DNA of 64,000 bases from Rheinheimera salexigens (GTDB lineage: Bacteria; Pseudomonadota; Gammaproteobacteria; Enterobacterales; Alteromonadaceae): the NCBI RefSeq assembly GCF_001752395.1, contig NZ_MKEK01000001.1, positions 919,044-983,043 of the forward strand, given 5' to 3'. Made by a program: the position numbers and the translations under genes. Positions 46,271 to 55,614 of the stretch are shown piece by piece. The notes beneath the pieces were generated by a model that saw only the letters and a list, made by a program, of their open reading frames with translations, had not been told where the DNA came from and did no database searches. The stretch's first letter is position 1. Every line of letters begins with the position of its first letter.

Positions 46271-46300
46271 TTATATAGGAGCGATTTGCTAATTTTCAAC
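46271..46300 (-). promoter_or_regulatory. Probable sigma-32 (heat-shock) promoter of ibpA
   Basis: On the - strand, GTTGAAA (46294-46300) is followed after 12 nt by CTCCTATATAA (46271-46281), close to the sigma-32 consensus CTTGAAA-N11-16-CCCCATNT. The predicted start near 46264 gives the 75-nt leader with the thermometer. Confidence 0.6.
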
Positions 46301-46342
46301 AGCAATATTTAAAAAATTTTTTAATTCACTTAAGTTGCAGCG

Positions 46343-47089
46343 TTAACAGCAGGCGAGTTTGAATTGTTGGCTATCGGTGCTGTTATTACGGCCGGTTTCG
46401 TCGCAGAGTTGCATAAAACGGATGGCGTAGCGGTATTTATTTCCACTGACCGTTGGGTAAACACCGGCGTCTATGGGGTAACTTAAGCGTAGTAGTTCAT
46501 ATTTGTCGGTATTGCTTTGGTAGAAGCCATTATCGGCTATTATAGGCTCAAAATGGCCGCGTTCGCGGATAAAGCTAAGTACGAAATCTATGGCTTGTTG
46601 CACTAGGCTTAGCTGTTGATACCATTCGTTAGCCATTTGTTGGCGGTAGTCAATGTCAAGATGGATCCAATATTGCAATTGCGGCATATCAAAATAGCAG
46701 GCACCGCCGGGGATAGAGAAGCGTTGCCGCAGTGGTGATAAAAACTTATCTTGTTTTAAACTGGCAATAAACTTAGTGCTGCGCAGTAAATCGCTTTGCA
46801 ACTTAACCGCTTGTTGTAGCATAACTTGCAGTTTATCGTCAGACACAGAAGGGTGGCTAGACCAAGCAACTAAAGCGGTTTCGCAGCGTTCTACGTCTTT
46901 TATTAAGTCGGGTCTAATATCGTTGCGGTCAAGTATTTCAATTAAATCGAACAAGGTATTAAAATACGCTTGTTGTTGCCATTCGTTTTCTAAAGCCAAC
47001 AATTGTTGCAGCTGATTAAATAAATGCTCGACCCGTAAGTAAGTGCGTACTTTTTCATTTAATGGGTGTTCGTAAATCAGCTCTGTCAT
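46343..47089 (-). CDS. zapD: Cell division protein ZapD
   Basis: A 248-residue FtsZ-bundling protein. The conserved start region YEHPLNEKVRTYLRVEHLF and the helical N-domain, then the beta-rich segment with RFSIPGGACYFDMPQLQYWIH and LLRLSYPIDAGVYPTVSGNKYRYAIRFM, match ZapD (YacF). I chose ATG 47089, which gives 248 residues (E. coli 247) and has AGG 7 nt upstream; a start 10 codons earlier would add residues not found in the family. It follows coaE on the same strand by 59 nt, in the conserved order pilD-coaE-zapD-yacG. Confidence 0.93.
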   Translation of the reverse strand: MTELIYEHPLNEKVRTYLRVEHLFNQLQQLLALENEWQQQAYFNTLFDLIEILDRNDIRPDLIKDVERCETALVAWSSHPSVSDDKLQVMLQQAVKLQSDLLRSTKFIASLKQDKFLSPLRQRFSIPGGACYFDMPQLQYWIHLDIDYRQQMANEWYQQLSLVQQAIDFVLSFIRERGHFEPIIADNGFYQSNTDKYELLRLSYPIDAGVYPTVSGNKYRYAIRFMQLCDETGRNNSTDSQQFKLACC

Positions 47090-47125
47090 GCGATACCTAT
47101 TTAAATTTAGCGCTATCATCTGCTC

Positions 47126-47165
47126 TTATCAGAACTTATCAGAACTTATTAAGAGTTATCAGAAG
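47126..47165. repeat. Tandem 10-bp repeat at the coaE 3' end (4 units)
   Basis: Four 10-bp units (TTATCAGAAC twice, TTATTAAGAG, TTATCAGAAG). On the - strand the array encodes the last residues of CoaE (TSDNS), its stop codon, and the gap to zapD. Confidence 0.8.
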
Positions 47166-47778
47166 TCATATTTTTAGCGGCAGCAGCCAGTTGTAAATAA
47201 CGTTTATGCAGCAGTTGCACCTGCGGTAATAACTGCTCTAGCGTACTGTCATTAACGATAACATCATCGGCTTGAGCTAACCGGTCTTCTCTAGATAGCT
47301 GGGCTGCCATTATGGCTGCCACTTGTTGCTCTGACACCTGATCCCGGGCTAAAGTTCGGCTTAGTTGCAAAGCTTCAGGTAAATCGATAACTAATACCCG
47401 GTGGCAATACAGCTGCAAATTATTTTCCAGTAATAACGGCGCGACTAATAACACATAATCTGAACTACAAGCTGCTAGATAAGTTAATAATTGCTGGCGA
47501 ATAGCTGGGTGTAATAATTGCTCTAACCAAGTTTTTGCAGTCGCATCGGTAAATATATGTTGCCTAAGCGCTGGCCGATTTAAGCTGCCATCAGCTAACA
47601 ACATACTAGGGCCAAATTGCTCGGCAATCGCCGCTAAGCAGGCAGTGCCGGGTTTAACTACATCACGGGCAATAACATCAGCATCAACATGTTGCACGCC
47701 TAAATCGCTAAACAGGTTAGTGACGGTAGTTTTACCACAACCAATACCACCGGTTAGGCCTACAATATATTGGCTCAT
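47149..47778 (-). CDS. coaE: Dephospho-CoA kinase
   Basis: A 209-residue P-loop kinase for the last step of coenzyme A synthesis. The N-terminal VGLTGGIGCGKTTVTNLF holds Walker A, and HVDADVIARDVVKPG near 30-45 and RPALRQHIF near 70 are family signatures. The LLxENxL segment (VAPLLLEN) near 118 is also conserved. The C-terminal residues are encoded by a 10-bp tandem repeat. It lies downstream of pilD after a 158-bp gap filled with unusual repeats. Confidence 0.95.
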   Translation of the reverse strand: MSQYIVGLTGGIGCGKTTVTNLFSDLGVQHVDADVIARDVVKPGTACLAAIAEQFGPSMLLADGSLNRPALRQHIFTDATAKTWLEQLLHPAIRQQLLTYLAACSSDYVLLVAPLLLENNLQLYCHRVLVIDLPEALQLSRTLARDQVSEQQVAAIMAAQLSREDRLAQADDVIVNDSTLEQLLPQVQLLHKRYLQLAAAAKNMTSDNS

Positions 47779-47821
47779 CAGGCTAAAACCTTAGTTAAAT
47801 GCAAAGAGACCGCATTAAGAA

Positions 47822-47898
47822 CAAGTGACCCGCGGCATTGCCGCTAGTGACCGCTCACAAGGTGAGCTAGTTACCGTTCGCTATGCGAACTAGTGACG
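47822..47898. repeat. Modular row of three hairpins with a constant 8-mer separator
   Basis: Three short hairpins with 3-nt loops (GCGGC-ATT-GCCGC at 47832-47844, GCTCAC-AAG-GTGAGC at 47853-47867, GTTCGC-TAT-GCGAAC at 47876-47890) have unrelated stems but are separated and flanked by AAGTGACC, TAGTGACC, TAGTTACC and TAGTGACG. It lies between coaE and pilD and continues into a heptamer array. Confidence 0.8.
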
Positions 47899-47907
47899 TT
47901 TGACACC

Positions 47908-47942
47908 ACTAAGCACTAAAAACTCAGCACTCAACACTAATA
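47908..47942. repeat. Heptamer array, 5 units of ACTNANN, abutting pilD
   Basis: ACTAAGC, ACTAAAA, ACTCAGC, ACTCAAC and ACTAATA in strict 7-bp phase, the complement of the TGAGTNN units after ftsZ. The last unit contains the pilD stop codon (47937-47939 on the - strand). Confidence 0.8.
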
Positions 47943-48860
47943 TATTCCTATATAGTTTAGGTAAAGATTAGTTAACTGCTCGCCCCACAGTATGGCAATC
48001 CAGCCTGCGGCGGCGATATAAGGGCCAAAAGGAATGGGTGTAGCTTTATCTTTACCTTGAATGGTTAATAGTGTGATTCCCACCACAGCCCCAACCACTG
48101 AAGATAATAGAATAATTAACGGTAATTGTTGCCAGCCTAATAGCGCACCAAAAACGGCTAATAATTTAAAATCGCCATAACCCATGCCTTCTTTGCCAGT
48201 AAGTAGCTTAAATAGCCAATATACAGACCATAAACTTAAATAACCGGCAGCGGCGCCAACGATAGCTTGGCTGGGGTTAACCATAGCTGAATCAGTTAGG
48301 CTAAATAATAACGCTAGCCATAACAGCGGTAGGGTGAGCTGATCTGGCAATAACATTTTATCGATATCAATAAAAGTTAAAGCAATTAAGCCCCAGGTTA
48401 AAAAAATCATTAATAGTGCAGGTAAGCCAAAGCCTAATTGCCAAGCCACTACCATAGCCAACACTGCGGTTAAGCTTTCTATAATCGGGTAACGTAAGCT
48501 AATTGGGGTTTTACAACTGCGACATTTACCCTTCAGTAACAACCAACTAACAACAGGAATATTGTCATAAGCTTTAATCCGCGCATTACACATCGGGCAG
48601 GTAGAGCGGGGCACGGCTAAATTAAACCGTGCTGCTTTGTCGTTATTTGCCGGTGTTGAGCTAGATGCTTGTGCTACATCGTCAGTTTGTTCGGCGGTAA
48701 CAAAATAGGCTTGATACTCTGCTTGCCAGTCTAACTCCATCATTTTTGGCAAACGATAAATTAGCACATTTAAAAAACTGCCAACTATTAAACTAATTAA
48801 GCCGGCAGCGACAATAAATAGCGCCGGATTTTGTTGCAGTAATAAAGTTAATTCTGCCAT
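47937..48860 (-). CDS. pilD: Type IV prepilin peptidase / N-methyltransferase PilD
   Basis: A 307-residue integral membrane enzyme that cleaves the leader of type IV prepilins and methylates the new N-terminal Phe. It has the cytoplasmic four-Cys zinc module (STCPMCNARIKAYDNIPVVSW...GKCRSCKTPI), the first catalytic Asp in FIDIDKMLLPDQLTLP, and the second in KEGMGYGDFKLLAVFGALLGWQ. There are about eight membrane helices. The insertion at residues 50-75 (AYFVTAEQTDDVAQASSSTPANND) lengthens the first loop. It overlaps pilC by one base and is part of pilA/pilB-pilC-pilD. Confidence 0.95.
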   Translation of the reverse strand: MAELTLLLQQNPALFIVAAGLISLIVGSFLNVLIYRLPKMMELDWQAEYQAYFVTAEQTDDVAQASSSTPANNDKAARFNLAVPRSTCPMCNARIKAYDNIPVVSWLLLKGKCRSCKTPISLRYPIIESLTAVLAMVVAWQLGFGLPALLMIFLTWGLIALTFIDIDKMLLPDQLTLPLLWLALLFSLTDSAMVNPSQAIVGAAAGYLSLWSVYWLFKLLTGKEGMGYGDFKLLAVFGALLGWQQLPLIILLSSVVGAVVGITLLTIQGKDKATPIPFGPYIAAAGWIAILWGEQLTNLYLNYIGIY

Positions 48861-50089
48861 TAAATAATTGCACCCATTTGGAAAATAGGTAAGTACATAG
48901 CAATAATTAAGCCACCAACTAACACGCCTAATACTGCCATTATCATAGGCTCTAATAATGCCGTTAAACCATCTACCGCGTCATCCACTTCTTGTTCATA
49001 AATATTAGCTACCTTTGATAACATACTATCTAAGGCACCAGACTCTTCACCAATGGCCACCATTTGCACTACCATTTCTGGAAAGCGCTTAGTTTGTTTC
49101 ATGGCTATATACATTGGGTTACCCGAAGAAACCTCTTCGCGAATATATAAAATAGCATTTTTATACACTTCGTTACCCGAGGCACCGGCGGCAGACTCTA
49201 AAGCTTCAATTAACGGCACACCAGCAGCGAAAGTAGTGGATAATGTGCGGGCATAACGCGCCACAGCGGCTTTATTTAAAATATTGCCAATTACTGGTGC
49301 TTTAAGAATTAAACCATCCATCCAGGTTCGAAATTTTAGATTACCGCCATAAGCTCTTTTAATACTATAGCCAAAAGCGATTAAGGCAAACAATACCACC
49401 CACCAATAGGCTTGCATTATTTCAGATATTCTTAATACCAGTTGGGTAAAGGCGGGTAATTCAGCGCCAAAACCAGCAAAAATTTCGGCAAATTGTGGTA
49501 CAACGAAAATTAATAGAATAGAAGTAACAATACCAGCAATTACTAATACAGCCGCTGGGTAAAACATGGCCTTTTTAATTTTTGATTTTAATGCTTCGGC
49601 TTTTTCTTTATAAATAGCGATGCGATCAAAAATACTATCTAAGGCACCTGAAGACTCACCCGATTTTACTAAATCGCAATATAATTCATCAAAATGCTTT
49701 GGGTGTTCGCGCAGGACTTCAGATAACGGGATACCAGCTTGAATTTTCACTGATATTTTTTGCATTAAATTACGCAAATTTTTATTATCAGAACCAGAAG
49801 CAATTAAATCAACGGATTGCACTAACGGCACACCGGCACCGAGCATGGTAGCAATTTGCCGGGTAACTAAAGCAATATCGGCAGCGGTAATGCTTTTACC
49901 GTCGCCAAATAATGAGCGTGGTTTTTTCTTTACCCCAGAAGGGGTAATGCCTTGTTGACGCAGTAGCGCTTTAACTTCGGCAACACTAGCACCTTTTAAT
50001 TCACCGCTAACTTTACTACCGCGGCGACTAACACCCTTATAATTATATACATCAAGCTGTTTTATTTTTATGTTATCTGCCTGAGCCAT
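48860..50089 (-). CDS. pilC: Type IV pilus inner-membrane platform protein PilC
   Basis: A 409-residue platform protein with two T2SSF domains (about 70-195 and 275-400) and three main membrane helices. TRQIATMLGAGVPLVQSVDLI and the parallel ARTLSTTFAAGVPLIEALESAAG show the repeat, and AIGEESGALDSMLSKVANIYEQEVDDAVDGL is the conserved second-domain signature. It couples the PilB/PilT motors to pilin. It lies 163 nt downstream of pilB; that gap contains an imperfect 20-23-bp direct repeat (TTATCAGCTT words) but no gene. Confidence 0.95.
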   Translation of the reverse strand: MAQADNIKIKQLDVYNYKGVSRRGSKVSGELKGASVAEVKALLRQQGITPSGVKKKPRSLFGDGKSITAADIALVTRQIATMLGAGVPLVQSVDLIASGSDNKNLRNLMQKISVKIQAGIPLSEVLREHPKHFDELYCDLVKSGESSGALDSIFDRIAIYKEKAEALKSKIKKAMFYPAAVLVIAGIVTSILLIFVVPQFAEIFAGFGAELPAFTQLVLRISEIMQAYWWVVLFALIAFGYSIKRAYGGNLKFRTWMDGLILKAPVIGNILNKAAVARYARTLSTTFAAGVPLIEALESAAGASGNEVYKNAILYIREEVSSGNPMYIAMKQTKRFPEMVVQMVAIGEESGALDSMLSKVANIYEQEVDDAVDGLTALLEPMIMAVLGVLVGGLIIAMYLPIFQMGAII

Positions 50090-50252
50090 ATTCTGTCCCT
50101 GTTATTCTTATATTTCTTATATTAACTTGGCTACTAGCTATAGCGCTTTGTTATCAGCTTTTATAGTGTTGCTATCAGCTTATATAGATTGGTTGTTATT
50201 TCAATTATATTCTTGTTTTTGCATTATTTTTAGGTTCTGCCTTTTACTATGC

Positions 50253-51950
50253 TTAACCTTGGGTTACTCGGTTTATTTCAGCCAAACTAGTCATGCCGGC
50301 TGCAGCCTTTATTAACCCAGATTGACGTAAATTGTTAATGCCTTCTAATTGGGCTTGTTTAGAAATATCAATTGAGTTACCGCCTTGCATAATAATATCG
50401 GCCATTTTCGGTGTAATAGGCATTACTTCATAAATACCGACTCGGCCTTTATAGCCGCTAGTACAGTTATCGCAACCTACCGGTTTAAATATGGTTATTT
50501 TACCTAGTTGCTCGGGAAGAAAACCTTGTTTCAGTAACTCAGCTTCCGGTAACTGCTCGGGCTTTTTGCAATGGCTACATAAACGCCGCGCTAAGCGTTG
50601 CGCGATGATTAAAGATACCGAACTGGCGACGTTATAGGCCGGAACACCCATATTGAGTAATCGAGTTAAGGTCTCTGGTGCCGAGTTAGTGTGCAAGGTA
50701 GATAACACTAAGTGGCCGGTTTGGGCGGCTTTAATGGCAATTTCAGCAGTTTCTAAATCCCGCACCTCACCCACCATCACTACATCAGGATCTTGACGTA
50801 AAAACGATTTTAATGCCGAGGAAAACGTTAAGCCAGCACGGGGGTTAACTTGCACTTGGTTTACACCGGCTAAGTTAATTTCTACTGGATCTTCAGCAGT
50901 AGAAATATTAGTTTGTTCGGTATTTAAAATGGCTAGGCCAGTATATAGCGATACGGTTTTACCCGAACCCGTTGGGCCAGTAACTAAAATCATACCTTGT
51001 GGCTGATTTAAGGCGGCTAAATATAAGGCTTTTTGTTCCGGTTCATAACCGAGTACATCGATACCGAGCATAGCGCTATCAGAGTCGAGAATACGCATTA
51101 CAATTTTCTCGCCCCAAATCGTCGGCAGGGTACTTACCCGAAAATCGATGGACTTTTTGGCCGAAAGTTTTAACTTAATCCGGCCATCTTGTGGCACTCG
51201 TTTTTCGGCAATATCTAAACGCGACATGACTTTTAATCGCGCTGATAGCCTTGTGGCAAGCTCCACTGGCGGGTTAGCCACCTCATTTAAAATACCATCG
51301 ATACGAAAGCGAATGCGGTACATTTTTTCATAAGGTTCAAAGTGTAAATCTGAGGCGCCTTTACGAATAGCATCGAGCAACATTTTATTGATAAAACTAA
51401 TAATCGGCTGGTCATCTTTATCGGTTTCTACACCGACAAAGTCATCGTCAGCTTTATCTTCTATACCTAAAGAGCCTAAATCCCATTCGGTATGACCAAA
51501 TTCTTGGTTAAAGCTATTATCAAAAACTGTATCGATAAGTTTTGAAAGTTTGGTAAAATCGACCACGACTACTTCAGCATTTAAGCCAGTATTAAACTCA
51601 CAGTCTTCAATGGTTTGGATATCAGTTGGGTCTACTACGGCTAAAAACATACTGCGGCCACGTTTACCTAGTGGTAGCATATTTGTTTTGCGCACCAGTT
51701 TTTCATTGCGCAAATCTTCAGGCACTAGGCTACTGTCATAATGGTCTAAATCGAATTGGGTGGTTAAGCTTATTTTGGCAGCAGCATCCGCTAAAATAGC
51801 GCTGGTGATTAATTTTTCAGTTATTAATAACTCAGGCAAGTTTTTATATTGACTACCTTTTTCGGTAATCATTTTTAAGGTTTTATCTGAATCAACTAAA
51901 CCAAGTTGAGTTAAGCGTTTTAACAGAGTCGACGTTGCTGTAACTGCCAT
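50253..51950 (-). CDS. pilB: Type IV pilus assembly ATPase PilB
   Basis: A 565-residue hexameric extension motor. The N-terminal MshEN-type domain (about 1-150) precedes the secretion ATPase core with Walker A GPTGSGKTVSLY near 325-336, the Asp box, Walker B (RQDPDVVMVGEVRDLETAEIAI) and the four-Cys zinc motif CSHCKK...CDNCTSGYKGR. It powers pilus assembly, opposing PilT (not seen here). It is preceded by pilA, 167 nt away, and followed by pilC. Confidence 0.96.
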   Translation of the reverse strand: MAVTATSTLLKRLTQLGLVDSDKTLKMITEKGSQYKNLPELLITEKLITSAILADAAAKISLTTQFDLDHYDSSLVPEDLRNEKLVRKTNMLPLGKRGRSMFLAVVDPTDIQTIEDCEFNTGLNAEVVVVDFTKLSKLIDTVFDNSFNQEFGHTEWDLGSLGIEDKADDDFVGVETDKDDQPIISFINKMLLDAIRKGASDLHFEPYEKMYRIRFRIDGILNEVANPPVELATRLSARLKVMSRLDIAEKRVPQDGRIKLKLSAKKSIDFRVSTLPTIWGEKIVMRILDSDSAMLGIDVLGYEPEQKALYLAALNQPQGMILVTGPTGSGKTVSLYTGLAILNTEQTNISTAEDPVEINLAGVNQVQVNPRAGLTFSSALKSFLRQDPDVVMVGEVRDLETAEIAIKAAQTGHLVLSTLHTNSAPETLTRLLNMGVPAYNVASSVSLIIAQRLARRLCSHCKKPEQLPEAELLKQGFLPEQLGKITIFKPVGCDNCTSGYKGRVGIYEVMPITPKMADIIMQGGNSIDISKQAQLEGINNLRQSGLIKAAAGMTSLAEINRVTQG

Positions 51951-52062
51951 TAAGAATTGAGTTCCTATTATAGTTGTTTTTAAAATTAGGAAGATAAATT
52001 GATTATGCCAGTAATGCTGTTTAATTCAAGTTTTAACAAGATATGAATAGGTTACTTTAAAA

Positions 52063-52087
52063 TAAAAAAAGCCAGCAAAAGCTGGCT
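52063..52087 (-). terminator. Terminator of pilA
   Basis: On the - strand AAGCCAGC-TTTT-GCTGGC (52071-52086) is followed by T7 (52064-52070). It lies 31 nt beyond the pilA stop, so the abundant pilin transcript ends before pilB. Confidence 0.9.
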
Positions 52088-52117
52088 TAAATTAATAAAG
52101 TTTAGCATTGATAAAGA

Positions 52118-52537
52118 TTAAGCAGTTATTGGTAAACCTGCACCTTTCTGACATTGCTGAACAGTGGCTTTTGCTGTACCTATAGTTGAAATTACCATAG
52201 TATAAGTTAATGTACCATTAGCATCAATAGTTGCACTTAATTTACAGCCTGCATTTTCCCATGCTAGAACTGTGTTCTTAGCTTCTTCAACAGCAGGAGT
52301 AGCAGTTAGGTTAGGCTCTGATCCGATTTCAGCTGCTAAAGTGGTGCAGCCAATACCTGTTTGGATACAAGCTTGTGTCTTAGTGGCAAATGCTGAGATA
52401 CCTTTCATAGCCTGGCCGCCGTAAGATGTAGCAACGTATTCACGGTAAGCCGGTAATGCTACTGCAGCTAAAATACCAATGATCGCAACAACGATCATTA
52501 ATTCAATTAGGGTAAAACCTTGTTGTACTTTTTTCAT
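52118..52537 (-). CDS. pilA: Major type IV pilin PilA
   Basis: A 139-residue type IVa prepilin. A 7-residue leader (MKKVQQG) is cut before [24 protein letters not shown], with Glu5 of the mature chain present. The globular part has four Cys (in QACIQ, IGCTT, NAGCKL and VQQCQKG); the last pair probably closes the D-region loop. AGGAG precedes the ATG, and a C(UUCG)G hairpin is found just upstream in the leader. It has its own terminator, separating pilin expression from pilB-pilC-pilD. Confidence 0.95.
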   Translation of the reverse strand: MKKVQQGFTLIELMIVVAIIGILAAVALPAYREYVATSYGGQAMKGISAFATKTQACIQTGIGCTTLAAEIGSEPNLTATPAVEEAKNTVLAWENAGCKLSATIDANGTLTYTMVISTIGTAKATVQQCQKGAGLPITA

Positions 52538-52562
52538 CTTTTACTTCTCCTGAGTTTTAGAA

Positions 52563-52576
52563 TAGCCCGAAGGCTA
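52563..52576 (-). promoter_or_regulatory. C(UUCG)G hairpin in the pilA leader
   Basis: On the - strand TAGCC-TTCG-GGCTA forms a 5-bp stem capped by the exceptionally stable C(UUCG)G tetraloop, 26 nt upstream of the pilA start codon. It could stabilise the transcript or shape the translation start region. Confidence 0.5.
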
Positions 52577-52763
52577 GTATCTATTCTGGGCATTTTTTTA
52601 CTAGGTGCAATAGCAAAGTTAAAAAAAAAGCTAAATAAGCTTAAATAGTTGTTTAAATGTGGGTTTTTAATGAAAAATAACTATAACTTCAGCAGTTTGT
52701 ATAGTAGAAAAGAGCTAGTGCTTTTGCTCTAAAAGTTAAGGGTGTTCAAAGTTACAAGGGTTT

Positions 52764-53594
52764 TTAACTTGCAAAAAAGGCGAACTGACCGAAAAAATCT
52801 TGGCCGCGGCTAGATATTAACCAGATAACTAATAAGGTATTGGCGAGGATGATTAAGGCGAATTCGCGTTGAAATAACCATTTACTGCTTTTATGACTAA
52901 GTTTTTTCTGGGCGATATACGCACCTGGCCAACCGCCAATTAAACTAAACAATTGTAAACTTTGTTCGGGTAGACGATCCCGTTGTCGAGCAATAGCGGC
53001 TTGTTTATCGCTACGGTATAACCAATAAGTAAATAAACTGGCTTCTAAATACAGTATGGGCAATAAATACGGTAAGGTGCCAAATAATACTGCGATGATA
53101 AACAACACAAAAAAGCCCAAACGGAAAAACAGCGCAATTTCTTTAGTGTGTTGAATATTGATGTTTTGCTGCTGGCTATGATTCAGGCTTGGTTTGTTAT
53201 AAGCGTTTTTGGCTTGCTGCTTGCTGCTTGTAGCAGAGGATGTAGCACCATCCTGTTTAATTGCAGCAATACTTGCTTGTGCTAAGCATTCTGCCGAAGG
53301 TTGCCAAGGTGCAGCTATACGCCGACCTTGTTTATCGGTACCTTGCTGGAAGTTAAGCCGATCACCAACCTTTGGCCGGTACTCTTTCACTTGCTCTTTC
53401 ACTTTATTAGCTGCGGTTTTAGTTATAGCGGTAATTGGCGGTGTGCTATCTGCTATCGGCGCGATATTCATCGCGCCATCTTGCAAGTTAAGATCGCGGA
53501 TATGAAAAAAATACTTTTCTTGGCTTGGCTCAGCAACGATAAAACCAAAGCCTTTATCGTCACGCCAAAAAAACACTGTACCCGTTAAATGCAT
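52764..53594 (-). CDS. Cold-shock-domain / DUF1294 fusion membrane protein
   Basis: A 276-residue two-part protein. Residues 1-95 form an OB-fold cold-shock domain (TGTVFFWRDDKGFGFIVAE and KYFFHIRDLN keep the RNP1 and RNP2-like aromatics). A Gln/Asn-rich linker (about 110-150) leads to the DUF1294 part (about 152-276) with about three membrane helices and the motif RLPEQSLQLFSLIGGWPGAYIAQ followed by HKSSKWLFQ. The fusion is known in many proteobacteria but its role is not; RNA binding at the membrane is the simplest reading. It is monocistronic; a heptamer array begins 24 nt before the start codon. Confidence 0.85.
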   Translation of the reverse strand: MHLTGTVFFWRDDKGFGFIVAEPSQEKYFFHIRDLNLQDGAMNIAPIADSTPPITAITKTAANKVKEQVKEYRPKVGDRLNFQQGTDKQGRRIAAPWQPSAECLAQASIAAIKQDGATSSATSSKQQAKNAYNKPSLNHSQQQNINIQHTKEIALFFRLGFFVLFIIAVLFGTLPYLLPILYLEASLFTYWLYRSDKQAAIARQRDRLPEQSLQLFSLIGGWPGAYIAQKKLSHKSSKWLFQREFALIILANTLLVIWLISSRGQDFFGQFAFFAS

Positions 53595-53617
53595 ACGCTT
53601 TACGCTCAGAGCTTCGC

Positions 53618-53652
53618 TTAGTTGTGAGTTTTGAGTGTTTAGTGTTTAGTTA
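53618..53652. repeat. Heptamer array, 5 units of TKAGTNN
   Basis: TTAGTTG, TGAGTTT, TGAGTGT, TTAGTGT and TTAGTTA in strict 7-bp phase. Confidence 0.75.
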
Positions 53653-53711
53653 TTAAACTGGACTGGCCCGAATAAAGTAAACACTTAACACTTAAATTTA
53701 AGAGTATATAC

Positions 53712-53811
53712 GGTTCGGTTTACCCACACTAACACGCCGTAAACCCATCCCTGGGGGCTCATTTCCGCCCGTCCAGGGCTACAATGGTTAGTTTAGGGTT
53801 AAAACCGAACC
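53712..53811. repeat. 100-bp element with inverted termini (MITE-like)
   Basis: GGTTCGGTTT (53712-53721) and AAACCGAACC (53802-53811) are perfect inverted termini; the complementarity continues imperfectly inward (ACCCACACTAAC with GTTAGTTTAGGGT). An inner inverted pair CCCTGG (53749-53754) / CCAGGG (53773-53778) lies in a stretch with CGCCGTAAACCCATCC. No open frame and no clear target-site duplication. Confidence 0.6.
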
Positions 53812-53944
53812 TCAATAATTTATCTTAGTCAGTCCACAGTTCACAGTCCAAACTCAACTGTTAAAACCGAAAACATAATTTATTAACTATACTTGTAACC
53901 CAAACTGGCTGAAACCTCGCTTAACAAGGCGGAATAAACCGCCG

Positions 53945-54920
<976 letters not shown>

Positions 54921-54924
54921 TCAT

Positions 54925-54973
54925 GTGTTAATTAAGTACATGTATTAAAAAGTACAGGTGTTAATTAAGCATC
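54925..54973. repeat. Tandem 16-17-bp repeat (3 units) beyond the aspartic protease gene
   Basis: GTGTTAATTAAGTACAT, GTATTAAAAAGTACAG and GTGTTAATTAAGCATC follow one another between the nadC start and the stop codon of the retropepsin-like gene, 8 bp away from the latter. Confidence 0.65.
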
Positions 54974-54980
54974 AGTACCA

Positions 54981-55547
54981 TTAGTTGTGCTGAATTAGGG
55001 TAAGTTGATTACCTTGTTGGTGGAATTCTAACTGTTTTAGCGCGCTCATGCCCAACAAAATCTCGGTACCGGCTAAATTAGGCACTATGCTGGCTGGAAT
55101 ATTATACAAAATAATGTCGCCTAATTGTAGTTGGGCAATTTGGCTGCGATAGGCGGTTGTTAAACCATTAGCAGTGTTCACTTGCATGGCTTGGCCTTGT
55201 GGCATGCCCAGTTGGCGTGCTGCTTCGACAGTAATGGCCACCGTAGTGGCGCCGGTGTCGAGCATAAAGTCGATAGGGTGCTGGTTAACTAAGGCGGTGC
55301 CAACATAATGGCCGGCTCTATTGCGAATTAGTACCGTGCGGACTTCGCCTTTAGTGCCAATGCTACTGTTTAATTGCTGATTGGGATTAAGCTGGGCATC
55401 AATGGCGTCTTGAAAAAACAAATACAGCATAGCCATTAACAATAACCAAGCGATTATAGAAAAGCCTTTAGCAAAGCCCTTGCTGCTGTTAATACGCCTA
55501 TTATTGTGACTGCTATTGCCAGCAGTTTGCGGTGTTGGCTCTTGCAT
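54981..55547 (-). CDS. Membrane-anchored retropepsin-like aspartic protease (clan AA)
   Basis: A 188-residue protein of the clan AA / TIGR02281-type family. A membrane helix (about 29-46) anchors a periplasmic domain with the single active-site D97-T-G99 in DFMLDTGATTVAI, followed by the flap-like NTANGLTTAYRSQIAQLQLGDI and the second hydrophobic motif GTEILLGMSALKQLEF. Like other single-lobe enzymes it should act as a dimer; no substrate is known. It is divergent from ampD, 67 nt apart, and upstream of nadC on the same strand. Confidence 0.82.
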   Translation of the reverse strand: MQEPTPQTAGNSSHNNRRINSSKGFAKGFSIIAWLLLMAMLYLFFQDAIDAQLNPNQQLNSSIGTKGEVRTVLIRNRAGHYVGTALVNQHPIDFMLDTGATTVAITVEAARQLGMPQGQAMQVNTANGLTTAYRSQIAQLQLGDIILYNIPASIVPNLAGTEILLGMSALKQLEFHQQGNQLTLIQHN

Positions 55548-55614
55548 TCATATTCTCCAGCATTGACAATGTGCTATAGCTTAAACAAGGCTCAGCTTAA
55601 AGGCAAAAGCTCTG

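Noticed and set aside
49321-49345. GGTTCGAA, a tRNA T-loop-like word
   Set aside because: It lies inside intact pilC and no acceptor or anticodon stem surrounds it. No tRNA was found in the window.
52538-52763. Possible sigma-54 promoter before pilA
   Set aside because: A TTGCA word occurs but there is no GG at the -24 position at correct spacing, so the pilA promoter type stays unknown.
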